Shown: piece by piece, positions 37,701-50,286 of the stretch
Layout: every line of letters starts with the position of its first letter
Numbering within the stretch: the first letter of the stretch is position 1
Assembly: GCA_963966185.1 (NCBI GenBank)
Contig: CAWZYM010000232.1
Coordinates: 1 to 64,000, forward strand
Reading direction: 5' to 3'
From: Rhabditoides inermis
Lineage: Eukaryota; Nematoda; Chromadorea; Rhabditida; Rhabditidae
DNA: 64,000 bases
Program-made: the position numbers and the translations under genes
Notes under the pieces: generated by a model
Databases searched by the model: none
The model's input: the letters and a program-made list of their open reading frames with translations, nothing else
What the model was told of the DNA's origin: nothing

Positions 37701-40700
37701 GACGGCTCGTCGAAGTGAGAGTCGTCAGGGTGAGCAGAGGTAGTCTCCTCATGGAACGGCTTCTCCGGCATCTCCGACACCGGGGAATGCTGCTCCTGAG
37801 GAGTGTAGTCGTACTTGGAGGTGGTGACAGTGGTGGTCTCCGTCACGTGAACCTTGTTGTCGTCAGCTGGCTCATCATGAGAAGGCTTCTCGTGAGACGG
37901 CTCGTCGAAGTGAGAGTCGTCAGGGTGAGCAGAGGTAGTCTCCTCATGGAACGGCTTCTCCGGCATCTCCGACACCGGGGAGTGCTGCTCCTGAGGAGTG
38001 TAGTCGTACTCGGAGGTGGTGACAGTGGTGGTCTCCGTCACGTGAACATTGTGGTCGTCAGCTGGCTCGTCATGAGATACCTCCTTGTGAGATAGCTGGT
38101 CAAAGTGACCGTCGTCAGAGTAAGCAGAGGTGGGCTTCTCCGACATTTCCGACACCGGCGAACGATGTTCCGGAGAAGTGTAGTCGTACTCGGTGGTAGT
38201 AGTTGTCTTGATAGGAACATCTTCATCGAAGTGCTGAGGGAAATGGCGATGAGCAGGTGACTCTGCATCATAATCCTCCGATGGAATAAGTTTAGATTGG
38301 CCTTGCTCGAATTCATCTCCGCCCGATACATGCTGATATTCCTGTTCACGGTCCTTGGTCAATGCGTCGTAAGCCTTCGATGCGCCCATTGCGGCAAGAG
38401 CAGCAGGAGCAATCACAACTCCACCAGCAACCATTCCGGCCTTCTTTGCAAATCCTGTCAACTTATCTCCAATCGAAGACTTCGGCTTCTTCTCATCATC
38501 ATTCATCAGTCGAGAATGCGATGTGGAAGTTTCGCTAGTCGGAGAGTGCTGCTCCTGAGGAGTGTAGTCGTACTCGGAGGTGGTCACAGTGGTAGTCTCC
38601 GTCAAATGAACCTTGTTGTCGTCAGCTGGCTCGTCATGAGAAGGATCCTCGTGAGACGGCTCGTCGAAGTGAGCGTCGTCAGGGTGAGCAGAGGTAGGCT
38701 CCTCATGGAACGGCTTCTCCGACTTCTCCGACACCGGGAAGTGCTGCTCCTGAGGAGTGTAGTCGTACTCGGAGGTGGTGACAGTGGTGGTCTCCGTCAC
38801 GTGAACCTTGTGGTCGTCAGCTGGCTCCTCATGAGAAGGCTTCTCGTGAGGCGGCTCGTCGAAGTGAGCGTCGTCAGGGTGAGCAGAGGTGGGCTCCTCG
38901 TGGAACGGCTTCTCCGACATCTCTGACACCGGGGAGTGCTGCTCCTGAGGAGTGTAGTCGTACTCGGAAGTGGTCACAGTGGTGGTCTCCGTCACGTGAA
39001 CCTTGTGGTCGTCAGCTAGCTCCTCATGAGAAGGCTCCTCGTGAGACGGCTCGTCGAAGTGAGCGTCGTCAGGGTGAGCAGAGGTGGGCTCCTCGTGGAA
39101 CGGCTTCTCCGACATCTCTGACACCGGGGAGTGCTGCTCCTGAGGAGTGTAGTCGTACTCGGAAGTGGTCACAGTGGTGGTCTCCGTCACGTGAACCTTG
39201 TTGTCGTCAGCTGGCTCGTCATGAGAAGGCTTCTCGTGAGACGGCTCGTCGAAGTGAGAGTCGTCAGGGTGAGCAGAGGTAGTCTCCTCATGGAACGGCT
39301 TCTCCGGCATCTCCGACACCGGGGAATGCTGCTCCTGAGGAGTGTAGTCGTACTTGGAGGTGGTGACAGTGGTGGTCTCCGTCACGTGAACCTTGTTGTC
39401 GTCAGCTGGCTCATCATGAGAAGGCTTCTCGTGAGACGGCTCGTCGAAGTGAGAGTCGTCAGGGTGAGCAGAGGTAGTCTCCTCATGGAACGGCTTCTCC
39501 GGCATCTCCGACACCGGGGAGTGCTGCTCCTGAGGAGTGTAGTCGTACTCGGAGGTGGTCACAGTGGTGGTCTCCGTCACGTGAACCTTGTTGTCGTCGG
39601 CTGGCTCGTCATGAGAAAGATCCTCGTGAGACGGCTCGTCGAAGTGAGCGTCGTCAGGGTGAGCAGAGGTAGGCTCCTCATGGAACGGCTTCTCCGACAT
39701 CTCTGACACCGGGAAGTGCTGCTCCTGAGAAGTGTAGTCGTACTCGGAGGTGGTGACAGTGGTGGACTCCGTCACGTGAACCTTGCGGTCGTCAGCTGGC
39801 TCCTCGTGAGAAGGCTCCTCGTGAGACGGCTCGTCGAAGTGAGCGTCGTCAGGGTGAGCAGAGGTAGTCTCCTCATGAAACAACTTCTCCGGCATCTCCG
39901 ACACCGGGGAGTGCTGCTCCTGAGGAGTGTAGTCGTACTCGGAAGTGGTCACAGTGATGGTCTCCGGCACGTGAACCTTGTTGTCGTCAGCTGGCTCGTC
40001 ATGAGAAGGCTTCTCGTGAGACGGCTCGTCGAAGTGAGCGTCGTCAGGGTGAGCAGAGGTAGTCTCTTCATGGAACGGCTTCTCCGGCATCTCCGACACC
40101 GAGGAGTGCTGCTCCTGAGGAGTGTAGTCGTACTCGGAGGTGGTGACAGTGGTGGTCTCCGTCACGTGAACCTTGTGGTCGTCAGCTGGCTCGTCATGAG
40201 ATACCTCCTTGTGAGATAGCTGGTCAAAGTGACCGTCGTCAGAGTAAGCAGAGGTGGGCTTCTCCGACTTTTCCGACACCGGCGAACGATGTTCCGGAGA
40301 AGTGTAGTCGTACTCGGTGGTAGTAGTTGTCTTGATAGGAACATCTTCATCGAAGTGCTGAGGGAAATGGCGATGAGCAGGTGACTCTGCATCATAATCC
40401 TCCGATGGAATAAGTGTAGATTGGCCTTGCTCGAATTCATCTCCGCCCGGTACATGCTGATATTCCTGTTCACGGTCTTTGGTCAATGCGTCGTAAGCCT
40501 TCGATGCGCCCATTGCGGCAAGAGCAGCAGGAGCAATCACAACTCCACCAGCAACCATTCCGGCCTTCTTTGCAAATCCTGTCAACTTATCTCCAATCGA
40601 AGACTTCGGCTTCTTCTCATCATCATTCATCAGTTGAGAATGCGATGTGGAAGTTTCGCTAGTCGGAGAGTGCTGCTCCTGAGGAGTGTAGTCGTACTCG

Positions 40701-43700
40701 GAGGTGGTCACAGTGGTAGTCTCCGTCAAATGAACCTTGTTGTCGTCAGCTGGCTCGTCATGAGAAGGATCCTCGTGAGACGGCTCGTCGAAGTGAGCGT
40801 CGTCAGGGTGAGCAGAGGTAGGCTCCTCATGGAACGGCTTCTCCGACTTCTCCGACACCGGAAAGTGCTGCTCCTGAGGAGTGTAGTCGTACTCGGAGGT
40901 GGTGACAGTGGTGGTCTCCGTCACGTGAACCTTGTGGTCGTCAGCTGGCTCCTCATGAGAAGGCTTCTCGTGAGGCGGCTCGTCGAAGTGAGCGTCGTCA
41001 GGGTGAGCAGAGGTGGGCTCCTCGTGGAACGGCTTCTCCGACATCTCTGACACCGGGGAGTGCTGCTCCTGAGGAGTGAAGTCGTACTCGGAAGTGGTCA
41101 CAGTGGTGGTCTCCGTCACGTGAACCTTGTGGTCGTCAGCTGGCTCCTCATGAGAAGGCTCCTCGTGAGACGGCTCGTCGAAGTGAGCGTCGTCAGGGTG
41201 AGCAGAGGTGGGCTCCTCGTGGAACGGCTTCTCCGACATCTCTGACACCGGGAAGTGCTGCTCCTGAGGAGTGTAGTCGTACTCGGAAGTGGTCACAGTG
41301 GTGGTCTCCGTCACGTGAACCTTGTTGTCGTCAGCTGGCTCGTCATGAGAAGGCTTCTCGTGAGACGGCTCGTCGAAGTGAGAGTCGTCAGGGTGAGCAG
41401 AGGTAGGCTCCTCGTGGAACGGCTTCTCCGACACCTCTGACACCGGGAAGTGCTGCTCCTGAGGAGTGTAGTCGTACTCGGAGGTGGTGACAGTGGTGGT
41501 CTCCGTCACGTGAACCTTGCGGTCGTCAGCTGGCTCCTCGTGAGAAGGCTCCTCGTGAGACCGCTCGTCGAAGTGAGCGTCGTCAGGGTGAGCAGAGGTA
41601 GGCTCCTCATGGAACGGCTTCTCCGACTTCTCCGACACCAGAGAGTGCTGCTCCTGAGGAGTGTAGTCGTACTCGGAGGTGGTGACAGTGGTGGTCTCCG
41701 TCACGTGAACCTTGTTGTCGTCAGCTGGCTCATCATGAGAAGGCTTCTCGTGAGACGGCTCGTCAAAGTGAGAGTCGTCAGGGTGAGCAGAGGTAGTCTC
41801 CTCATGGAACGGCTTCTGCGGCATCTCCGACACCGGGGAGTGCTGCTTCTGAGGAGTGTAGTCGTACTCGGAAGTTGTCACAGTGGTGGTCTCCGTCACG
41901 TGAACCTTGTTGTCGTCAGCTGGCTCGTCATGAGAAGGGTTCTCGTGAGACGGCTCGTCGAAGTGAGCGTCGTCAGGGTGAGCAGAGGTAGTCTCCTCAT
42001 GGAACGGCTTCTCCGGCATCTCCGACACCGGGGAGTGCTGCTCCTGAGGAGTGTAGTCGTACTCGGAAGTGGTCACAGTGGTGGTCTCCGTCACGTGAAC
42101 CTTGTGGTCGTCAGCTGGCTCGTCATGAGATACCTCCTTGTGAGATAGCTGGTCAAAGTGACCGTCGTCAGAGTAAGCAGAGGTGGGCTTCTCCGACTTT
42201 TCCGACACCGGCGAACGATGTTCCGGAGAAGTGTAGTCGTACTCGGTGGTAGTAGTTGTCTTGATAGGAACATCTTCATCGAAGTGCTGAGGGAAATGGC
42301 GATGAGCAGGTGACTCTGCATCATAATCCTCCGATGGAATAAGTGTAGATTGGCCTTGCTCGAATTCATCTCCGCCCGGTACATGCTGATATTCCTGTTC
42401 ACGGTCTTTGGTCAATGCGTCGTAAGCCTTCGATGCGCCCATTGCGGCAAGAGCAGCAGGAGCAATCACAACTCCACCAGCAACCATTCCGGCCTTCTTT
42501 GCAAATCCTGTCAACTTATCTCCAATCGAAGACTTCGGCTTCTTCTCATCATCATTCATCAGTCGAGAATGCGATGTGGAAGTTTCGCTAGTCGGAGAGT
42601 GCTGCTCCTGAGGAGTGTAGTCGTACTCGGAGGTGGTCACAGTGGTAGTCTCCGTCAAATGAACCTTGTTGTCGTCAGCTGGCTCGTCATGAGAAGGATC
42701 CTCGTGAGACGGCTCGTCGAAGTGAGCGTCGTCAGGGTGAGCAGAGGTAGGCTCCTCATGGAACGGCTTCTCCGACTTCTCCGACACCGGGAAGTGCTGC
42801 TCCTGAGGAGTGTAGTCGTACTCGGAGGTGGTGACAGTGGTGGTCTCCGTCACGTGAACCTTGTGGTCGTCAGCTGGCTCCTCATGAGAAGGCTTCTCGT
42901 GAGGCGGCTCGTCGAAGTGAGCGTCGTCAGGGTGAGCAGAGGTGGGCTCCTCGTGGAACGGCTTCTCCGACATCTCTGACACCGGGGAGTGCTGCTCCTG
43001 AGGAGTGAAGTCGTACTCGGAAGTGGTCACAGTGGTGGTCTCCGTCACGTGAACCTTGTGGTCGTCAGCTGGCTCCTCATGAGAAGGCTCCTCGTGAGAC
43101 GGCTCGTCGAAGTGAGCGTCGTCAGGGTGAGCAGAGGTGGGCTCCTCGTGGAACGGCTTCTCCGACATCTCTGACACCGGGAAGTGCTGCTCCTGAGGAG
43201 TGTAGTCGTACTCGGAAGTGGTCACAGTGGTGGTCTCCGTCACGTGAACCTTGTTGTCGTCAGCTGGCTCGTCATGAGAAGGCTTCTCGTGAGACGGCTC
43301 GTCGAAGTGAGAGTCGTCAGGGTGAGCAGAGGTAGGCTCCTCGTGGAACGGCTTCTCCGACACCTCTGACACCGGGAAGTGCTGCTCCTGAGGAGTGTAG
43401 TCGTACTCGGAGGTGGTGACAGTGGTGGTCTCCGTCACGTGAACCTTGCGGTCGTCAGCTGGTTCCTCGTGAGAAGGCTCCTCGTGAGACCGCTCGTCGA
43501 AGTGAGCGTCGTCAGAGTAAGCAGAGGTGGGCTTCTCCGACTTTTCCGACACCGGCGAACGATGTTCCGGAGAAGTGTAGTCGTACTCGGTGGTAGTAGT
43601 TGTCTTGATAGGAACATCTTCATCGAAGTGCTGAGGGAAATGGCGATGAGCAGGTGACTCTGCATCATAATCCTCCGATGGAATAAGTGTAGATTGGCCT

Positions 43701-46700
43701 TGCTCGAATTCATCTCCGCCCGGTACATGCTGATATTCCTGTTCACGGTCTTTGGTCAATGCGTCGTAAGCCTTCGATGCGCCCATTGCGGCAAGAGCAG
43801 CAGGAGCAATCACAACTCCACCAGCAACCATTCCGGCCTTCTTTGCAAATCCTGTCAACTTATCTCCAATCGAAGACTTCGGCTTCTTCTCATCATCATT
43901 CATCAGTCGAGAATGCGATGTGGAAGTTTCGCTAGTCGGAGAGTGCTGCTCCTGAGGAGTGTAGTCGTACTCGGAGGTGGTCACAGTGGTAGTCTCCGTC
44001 AAATGAACCTTGTTGTCGTCAGCTGGCTCGTCATGAGAAGGATCCTCGTGAGACGGCTCGTCGAAGTGAGCGTCGTCAGGGTGAGCAGAGGTAGGCTCCT
44101 CATGGAACGGCTTCTCCGACTTCTCCGACACCGGGAAGTGCTGCTCCTGAGGAGTGTAGTCGTACTCGGAGGTGGTGACAGTGGTGGTCTCCGTCACGTG
44201 AACCTTGTGGTCGTCAGCTGGCTCCTCATGAGAAGGCTTCTCGTGAGGCGGCTCGTCGAAGTGAGCGTCGTCAGGGTGAGCAGAGGTGGGCTCCTCGTGG
44301 AACGGCTTCTCCGACATCTCTGACACCGGGGAGTGCTGCTCCTGAGGAGTGAAGTCGTACTCGGAAGTGGTCACAGTGGTGGTCTCCGTCACGTGAACCT
44401 TGTGGTCGTCAGCTGGCTCCTCATGAGAAGGCTCCTCGTGAGACGGCTCGTCGAAGTGAGCGTCGTCAGGGTGAGCAGAGGTGGGCTCCTCGTGGAACGG
44501 CTTCTCCGACATCTCTGACACCGGGAAGTGCTGCTCCTGAGGAGTGTAGTCGTACTCGGAAGTGGTCACAGTGGTGGTCTCCGTCACGTGAACCTTGTTG
44601 TCGTCAGCTGGCTCGTCATGAGAAGGCTTCTCGTGAGACGGCTCGTCGAAGTGAGAGTCGTCAGGGTGAGCAGAGGTAGGCTCCTCGTGGAACGGCTTCT
44701 CCGACACCTCTGACACCGGGAAGTGCTGCTCCTGAGGAGTGTAGTCGTACTCGGAGGTGGTGACAGTGGTGGTCTCCGTCACGTGAACCTTGCGGTCGTC
44801 AGCTGGTTCCTCGTGAGAAGGCTCCTCGTGAGACCGCTCGTCGAAGTGAGCGTCGTCAGGGTGAGCAGAGGTAGGCTCCTCATGGAACGGCTTCTCCGAC
44901 TTCTCCGACACCAGAGAGTGCTGCTCCTGAGGAGTGTAGTCGTACTCGGAGGTGGTGACAGTGGTGGTCTCCGTCACGTGAACCTTGTTGTCGTCAGCTG
45001 GCTCATCATGAGAAGGCTTCTCGTGAGACGGCTCGTCAAAGTGAGAGTCGTCAGGGTGAGCAGAGGTAGTCTCCTCATGGAACGGCTTCTGCGGCATCTC
45101 CGACACCGGGGAGTGCTGCTTCTGAGGAGTGTAGTCGTACTCGGAAGTTGTCACAGTGGTGGTCTCCGTCACGTGAACCTTGTTGTCGTCAGCTGGCTCG
45201 TCATGAGAAGGGTTCTCGTGAGACGGCTCGTCGAAGTGAGCGTCGTCAGGGTGAGCAGAGGTAGTCTCCTCATGGAACGGCTTCTCCGGCATCTCCGACA
45301 CCGGGGAGTGCTGCTCCTGAGGAGTGTAGTCGTACTCGGAAGTGGTCACAGTGGTGGTCTCCGTCACGTGAACCTTGTTGTCGTCAGCTGGCTCGTCATG
45401 AGAAGGCTTCTCGTGAGACGGCTTGTCGAAGTGAGCGTCGTCAGGGTGAGCAGAGGTAGTCTTCTCATGGAACGGCTTCTCCGGCATCTCTGACACCGGG
45501 AAGTGCTGCTCCTGAGGAGTGTAGTCGTACTCGGAAGTGGTCACAGTGGTGGTCTCCGTCGCGTGAACCTTGTGGTCGTCAGCTGGCTCCTCATGAGAAG
45601 GCTTCTCGTGAGACGGCTCGTCGAAGTGAGCGTCGTCAGGGTGAGTAGAACTGGGCTCCTCATGAAACGGCTTCTCCGACTTCTCCGACACCGGAGAGTG
45701 CTGCTCCTGAGGAGTGTAGTCGTACTCGGAGGTGGTGACAGTGGTGGTCTCCGTCACGTGACCCTTGTTTTCGTCAGCTGGCTCATCATGAGAAGGCTTC
45801 TCGTGAGACGGCTCGTCGAAGTGAGCGTCGTCAGGGTGAGCAGAGGTAGTCTCCTCATGGAACGGCTTCTCCGGCATCTCCGACACCGGGGAGTGCTGCT
45901 CCTGAGGAGTGTAGTCGTACTCGGAAGTGGTCACAGTGGTGGTCTCCGTCACGTGAACCTTGTTGTCGTCAGCTGGTTCATCATGAGAAGGTTTCTCGTG
46001 AGACGGCTCGTCGAAGTGAGAGTCGTCAGGGTGAGCAGAGGTAGTCTCCTCATGGAACGGCTTCTCCGGCATCTCCGACACCGGGGAGTGCTGCTCCTGA
46101 GGAGTGTAGTCGTACTCGGAAGTGGTCACAGTGGTGGTCTCCGTCACGTGAACCTTGTTGTCGTCAGCTGGCTCGTCATGAGAAGGCTTCTCGTGAGACG
46201 GCTCGTTGAAGTGAGCGTCGTCTTGGTGAGCAGAGGTAGTCTCCTCATGGAACGGCTTCTCCGGAATCTCCGACACCGGGGAGTGCTGCTCCTGAGGAGT
46301 GTAGTCGTACTCGGAGGTGGTGACAGTGGTGGTCTCCGTCACGTTCTCCTTGTTGTCGTCAGCTGGCTCGTCATGAGAAGGCTTCTCGTGAGACGGCTCG
46401 TCGAAGTGAGCGTCGTCAGGGTGAGTAGAACTGGGCTCATCATGAGTGTTGTCATATGTTCTCGTAGTTGATGAAGTGGTCTGCTTGCTGTGGATCTTTT
46501 TCTTTGATGGTTCATCCTCTCCACTCTCTTCGCCTTCCTCATCAAGTAGCGGTGTTTGCCTGACGATCTGAGCCGTGCTCGACTTGACCACAGTCGGCTC
46601 CTCTGACTCGTGGAAGTCGTCTCCAGTCAGGGCGGCGACGACGGCGGCTGCGGGCGCGGCGGCGGCTCCGGCCATCTTGGCGAACCCGAGCACCTTGTGC

Positions 46701-49700
46701 TTGACGGATGCCTCGGACGGGTCTCTCTCCTCTCTCTCTTCTCCAGTGGGCGCCGCAGTGTCAGTGGGCGTCTGTGGGCTCTGTTCGTGCATCCTCTCGT
46801 CCTCGTCCTCGGAGCGCGGCGTGGGAGTGACAGCCGTGGTGACGACAATGTCGACTGGTGCCAGCTGGTCCGCGTCGCTTTCTCGCAGAGACTCGAAGAT
46901 GGCGATCCGATCTCTCACAGAACCCATCGATTCGGTAGGCGAGGCTGCAAAATATAAATTGAGAATAGGTTTGCATGGAGGCCGATCCGAAACCACCACC
47001 GCTCACTGACAACACCATCCAGGCCGAGATTTTGTTGGATGAACGAATGAGTGCAGATATGGGACAAAAAACAATAATGACTTGACTGTGATGTGCACAC
47101 ATTCACACTATAAAGTGACAACAACCACAACGACTATTATCACCAAACACAACAATCAGTAGTATCGTAGTACCTTGTAGTTGCGTTCGGCTATTTCTGT
47201 TCCTTTCTTTTTAAATTTCCGTATTACATTTCTCGATCAATGCAAATTCCTCTAATATATATGCTATATGTTCTATTCCACGCTGATAACGGTGAGCTAA
47301 TTACACGAGATAATTTTTTTAAACCCCATAAAGAGCGAAAAATCATCTCACATTTCATCGTCATATTACCCTTCACTGTAGATCACAATCTGTATCTTTT
47401 ATTGCAATCCTCTCTTTATTGGCATGAACATGACAGGCAGTGGTGGGATGCAGGCATGTGGTGGGTATGTGGCTATGGCTACTCCTCCTCCTCCTCCTCG
47501 GTGACAGTGACCCTGTGTCGGCGGTGGTGCGAATGCGACATGTGGATGCGCACTGCTGTCCCGCTGCCCGACGCCCCATCGACGCGGCTCGACTGCACGG
47601 CTGCAATCTCTCATCCCGCTCGATGATCCGGACGCCTATCCCCTCCCTCCTCTCCACACATCACAACATCCACATAGCAATCATACGCATTTTACAGAAC
47701 ACTCCGATCACAAGCACGACAACTAAGGCATAACACAAGAGATGTAGAGACGGGTGCATTAGTGCTGGAAACCAAGGATAGTGAAAATATAGTGTAACTC
47801 TCTCGGCACTGGTATGGATAGAATCAGTCAGATGAGTGGCGGCGGCTCTCGGATGCAGACACTCGGCAGTCGGGCGGTCGCTCCCCGCACGCTCACTCAC
47901 CGCTGCCGGCGCTGTCTCCCTCTCCTGCAAACAACAACAATACGCATCACATCAACAAGAGTGTATTACACAGTGTACTACACGCCACATTCCAACAAGA
48001 TCGCCATGTGTTTTCAATGATTCCGAGTGCATAAACCACATAACGAATGCATCCCATCAGCTCATAACGAACATGTCCGCCATATGTGCGGGAAAATACC
48101 GAACGAAAATACAAAACGAGAAGTATACGTACCGGGAAGGGTGGTCCGGGTGGTAGTGACGACGCGGGTCATCTTCTTGGAGACGACCACGCTGCAGTCG
48201 TCGTTGGTGAAGCCCTCCTCCTGAGTCTCCTTCTTCTGCGTCGTTCCTACAACACACACCATTCAATTCCATAAATATTCTCGCTACTGCGCTCTGTGTC
48301 TATTCTCAGTTCTCACCCTCCACACACAACACTGATTGTGAGGCAAGAGTGCGCAACTGTTATAGAGCTGACACAATGTTCCCGCTCTCACTCACACGTT
48401 ACAACATTTCACCCCTCCGGGCATCCCCTCACTATCTGAACCTCTCATTCCAACACAACCTCTCGTCCTCTCTCACCACACGCGAACAATCGATCTCCCG
48501 CCATTCGCCACTACTCGCTATCAGCTGGTCGTTTTCGCGAATTTGAGATGGGCAGTGGAAAGGTGAAAACAAGTCGATCACTCACCGGCATCCGTCTGCG
48601 ATTCACCCGGAGCGGCAGCTGAAACGAGAACACATTATTGATCAGTCAAAATAAGGGAACGAGACAAGAGAGGGTGAGGGTGAGGGTTAGTGATGGGCGG
48701 CCAGCCTGTTCTCTCTCTCTCGCCACCTACACAGACTGCTGAGCATCTCCTGGTGGAGCTTGCGCACCGCGTCCGGGTCGAGCCCAGCCATGCCGGGCGT
48801 CTCCGTCTCGTACACGGTCTTGGTGGTGGTGGTGTGGCGGGACTGGTTCACCCGGATCTGCACGTCGCTGCCGGGCCGAGCGTGGGCGAGTGCCCTGGCG
48901 ACCGCGTCGGCGACTGCGGCGTCGGGCGGGCACACGGCGCCCGCGTCCCGCAGCTCGTGCTCCAGCTGCTTGAGGCGGTCGACGGCGTCCGTGTACTTGG
49001 CCGGGTCCTGCATCTTGACGGCGCGCAGTGAGAAGAGCAGCTGTGCGAGTGCGCGCTCCGCCTCCCCCGCCTCCTCCCCGCCATCACACTGCGCGGCGGC
49101 GCAAAGGGGCGCGGCCGCCTGCAGGGGACACACCGCCTCCCCGTCTTCCTCCTCTTCCACTGCCAGCAGAGTGCCGCCTCCCTGGTGGTACTGCACCAGC
49201 GGAGACCCGTCCTCCCTTCCACAAGCCAGCGCTGCAACCAGGCTGCCGCTGCGCACGCGGTCGAACTGATCCGACGAGGCGACGGGGGCAGAGTCGTCGT
49301 GGGCATCGGGCAACACGATAGACTGCCTGCGGGCGTCGTCCGGGTGCTCGTGTTCCTCGTGGTCCCCGTCCCACGACTCGGCGTGGAACAAGTGGGTGCC
49401 AGAGTGGACGTGGTGGATGGTGGTGGCAGTGGTTCCGCCGGCGACCGTCGCACACGACACTCCCATCACAATAGGCAGCCCATTCGGCAGCACTCCGAAC
49501 ACGATAGGAGTGTATGTGGGGTGGGTGAGGAGGGAGGGAGTGGCGGAGGCAGCGACGGGGGCGCTGAGACCGGCGACGACCGGGTGGCCCGAGGAGAGGA
49601 CGCCGCTCACAACGGAAGACATGGCGGTATGTGAAGGGAGGGAGGGGCGAAACCGGTCAATCGATCCCCCCTCGCAAAACACGCAGCAGCCGTCGCGTGA

Positions 49701-49760
49701 TAGGAAACACATGAGACGCCTGCTGCCCCTCCTCGCTTCTCCCTTCCCGCACGCATACCG
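25708..49760 (-). CDS. unc-44: UNC-44 tail-only giant form from internal start
   Basis: An exon from an acceptor at 49760 (TTTTCAG) to a donor at 48731 (T|GTAGGT) has in-frame ATGs at 49712 and 49622, then runs to the giant tail through 48618-48586, 48246-48133, 47924-47901, 46944-25980, 25923-25849 and 25801-25708. From 49622 the product is about 7,398 residues. The exon cannot follow the ankyrin body: entered from the phase-1 donor at 50290 it meets a stop within about 35 codons, whereas read from its own ATG it is open and exits in the right phase. Its sequence is Ser/Thr/Pro/Val-rich at first ([18 protein letters not shown]), then helical ([20 protein letters not shown]). It is therefore best explained as a separate first exon, possibly trans-spliced. 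The form would lack ankyrin repeats, ZU5-UPA and the death domain. Confidence 0.65.
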
Positions 49761-50237
49761 CTGAAAACAACCCGCAACCGAAACCTTTGACCCGACTTCT
49801 CTCGACGAGAGAAATGGAAAAGAGTCTCTACGTGTTTATACCGGCTGGCCGCCTCATTAGTTAAATATTATATTTTTGCATAGTACAGAGGGCAGAGAGA
49901 GAAGAGAGACAGGGGTAGAAGCTAGTGACTATATATCTTTGGCAAAGCGGGGGTTGGGAGAGTGGGGGTGAGGGCAGTGTGTGGGGGTGGGTCAGTGGGA
50001 GTCGGCTCGGAGCGCGGGCGAACCTTCCAAGTCGTCGTCGGGCGACTGGCGGCGGTGCTCTGCCACCTTCACCTCCTCCTCCGTCGACAGAGCAGAGTGC
50101 TCCTCCACCTGCGCCGACGGCAGCTCTGCAACCCACCCAGTCAGTGCTGCCCGTGTTAAGTGTGCCTCCCTCCCTCCCTCCCTCCCTCCCTCCCTCCCTC
50201 CCTCCCTCTCTCTCTCGCTCTCTCTCGCTCTCTCTCG

Positions 50238-50286
<49 letters not shown>

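Larger units (their letters stand above)
25980..46944 (-). other. unc-44: Giant 20,965-nt tail exon
   Basis: A single uninterrupted coding exon of about 6,988 codons. It enters in phase 1 (..[20 protein letters not shown]) and leaves in phase 2 into 25923. Three parts are visible: a unique leader of about 170 residues with a Gly/Ala hydrophobic segment ([18 protein letters not shown]), the 65-residue repeat array (about 46460-28600), and a unique acidic Ser/Glu end of about 870 residues with [20 protein letters not shown] and repeated SL(T/Q)EFERIE motifs ([22 protein letters not shown]). The exon carries the neuronal giant tail of the known C. elegans AO13 type. Its length is close to what is known for that form; the sequence is far more regular than expected for a disordered tail. 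Confidence 0.93.

Noticed and set aside
30553..44323. Recurring plus-strand frames [13 protein letters not shown].. and [13 protein letters not shown]..
   Set aside because: They are antisense copies of the block around the hydrophobic module and recur only because that block is repeated.
28600..46460. CRISPR-like array or prokaryotic repeat protein
   Set aside because: The repeat is coding, 195 nt long without spacers, and lies in an intron-containing animal gene.
25943..46471. Long plus-strand open frames opposite the giant exon, including one of 591 codons and dozens of [21 protein letters not shown] frames
   Set aside because: They are antisense shadows. The 195-nt unit happens to lack stops on the opposite strand, so each repeat yields the same frame. 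The sense strand shows domain structure and exact splice phases.
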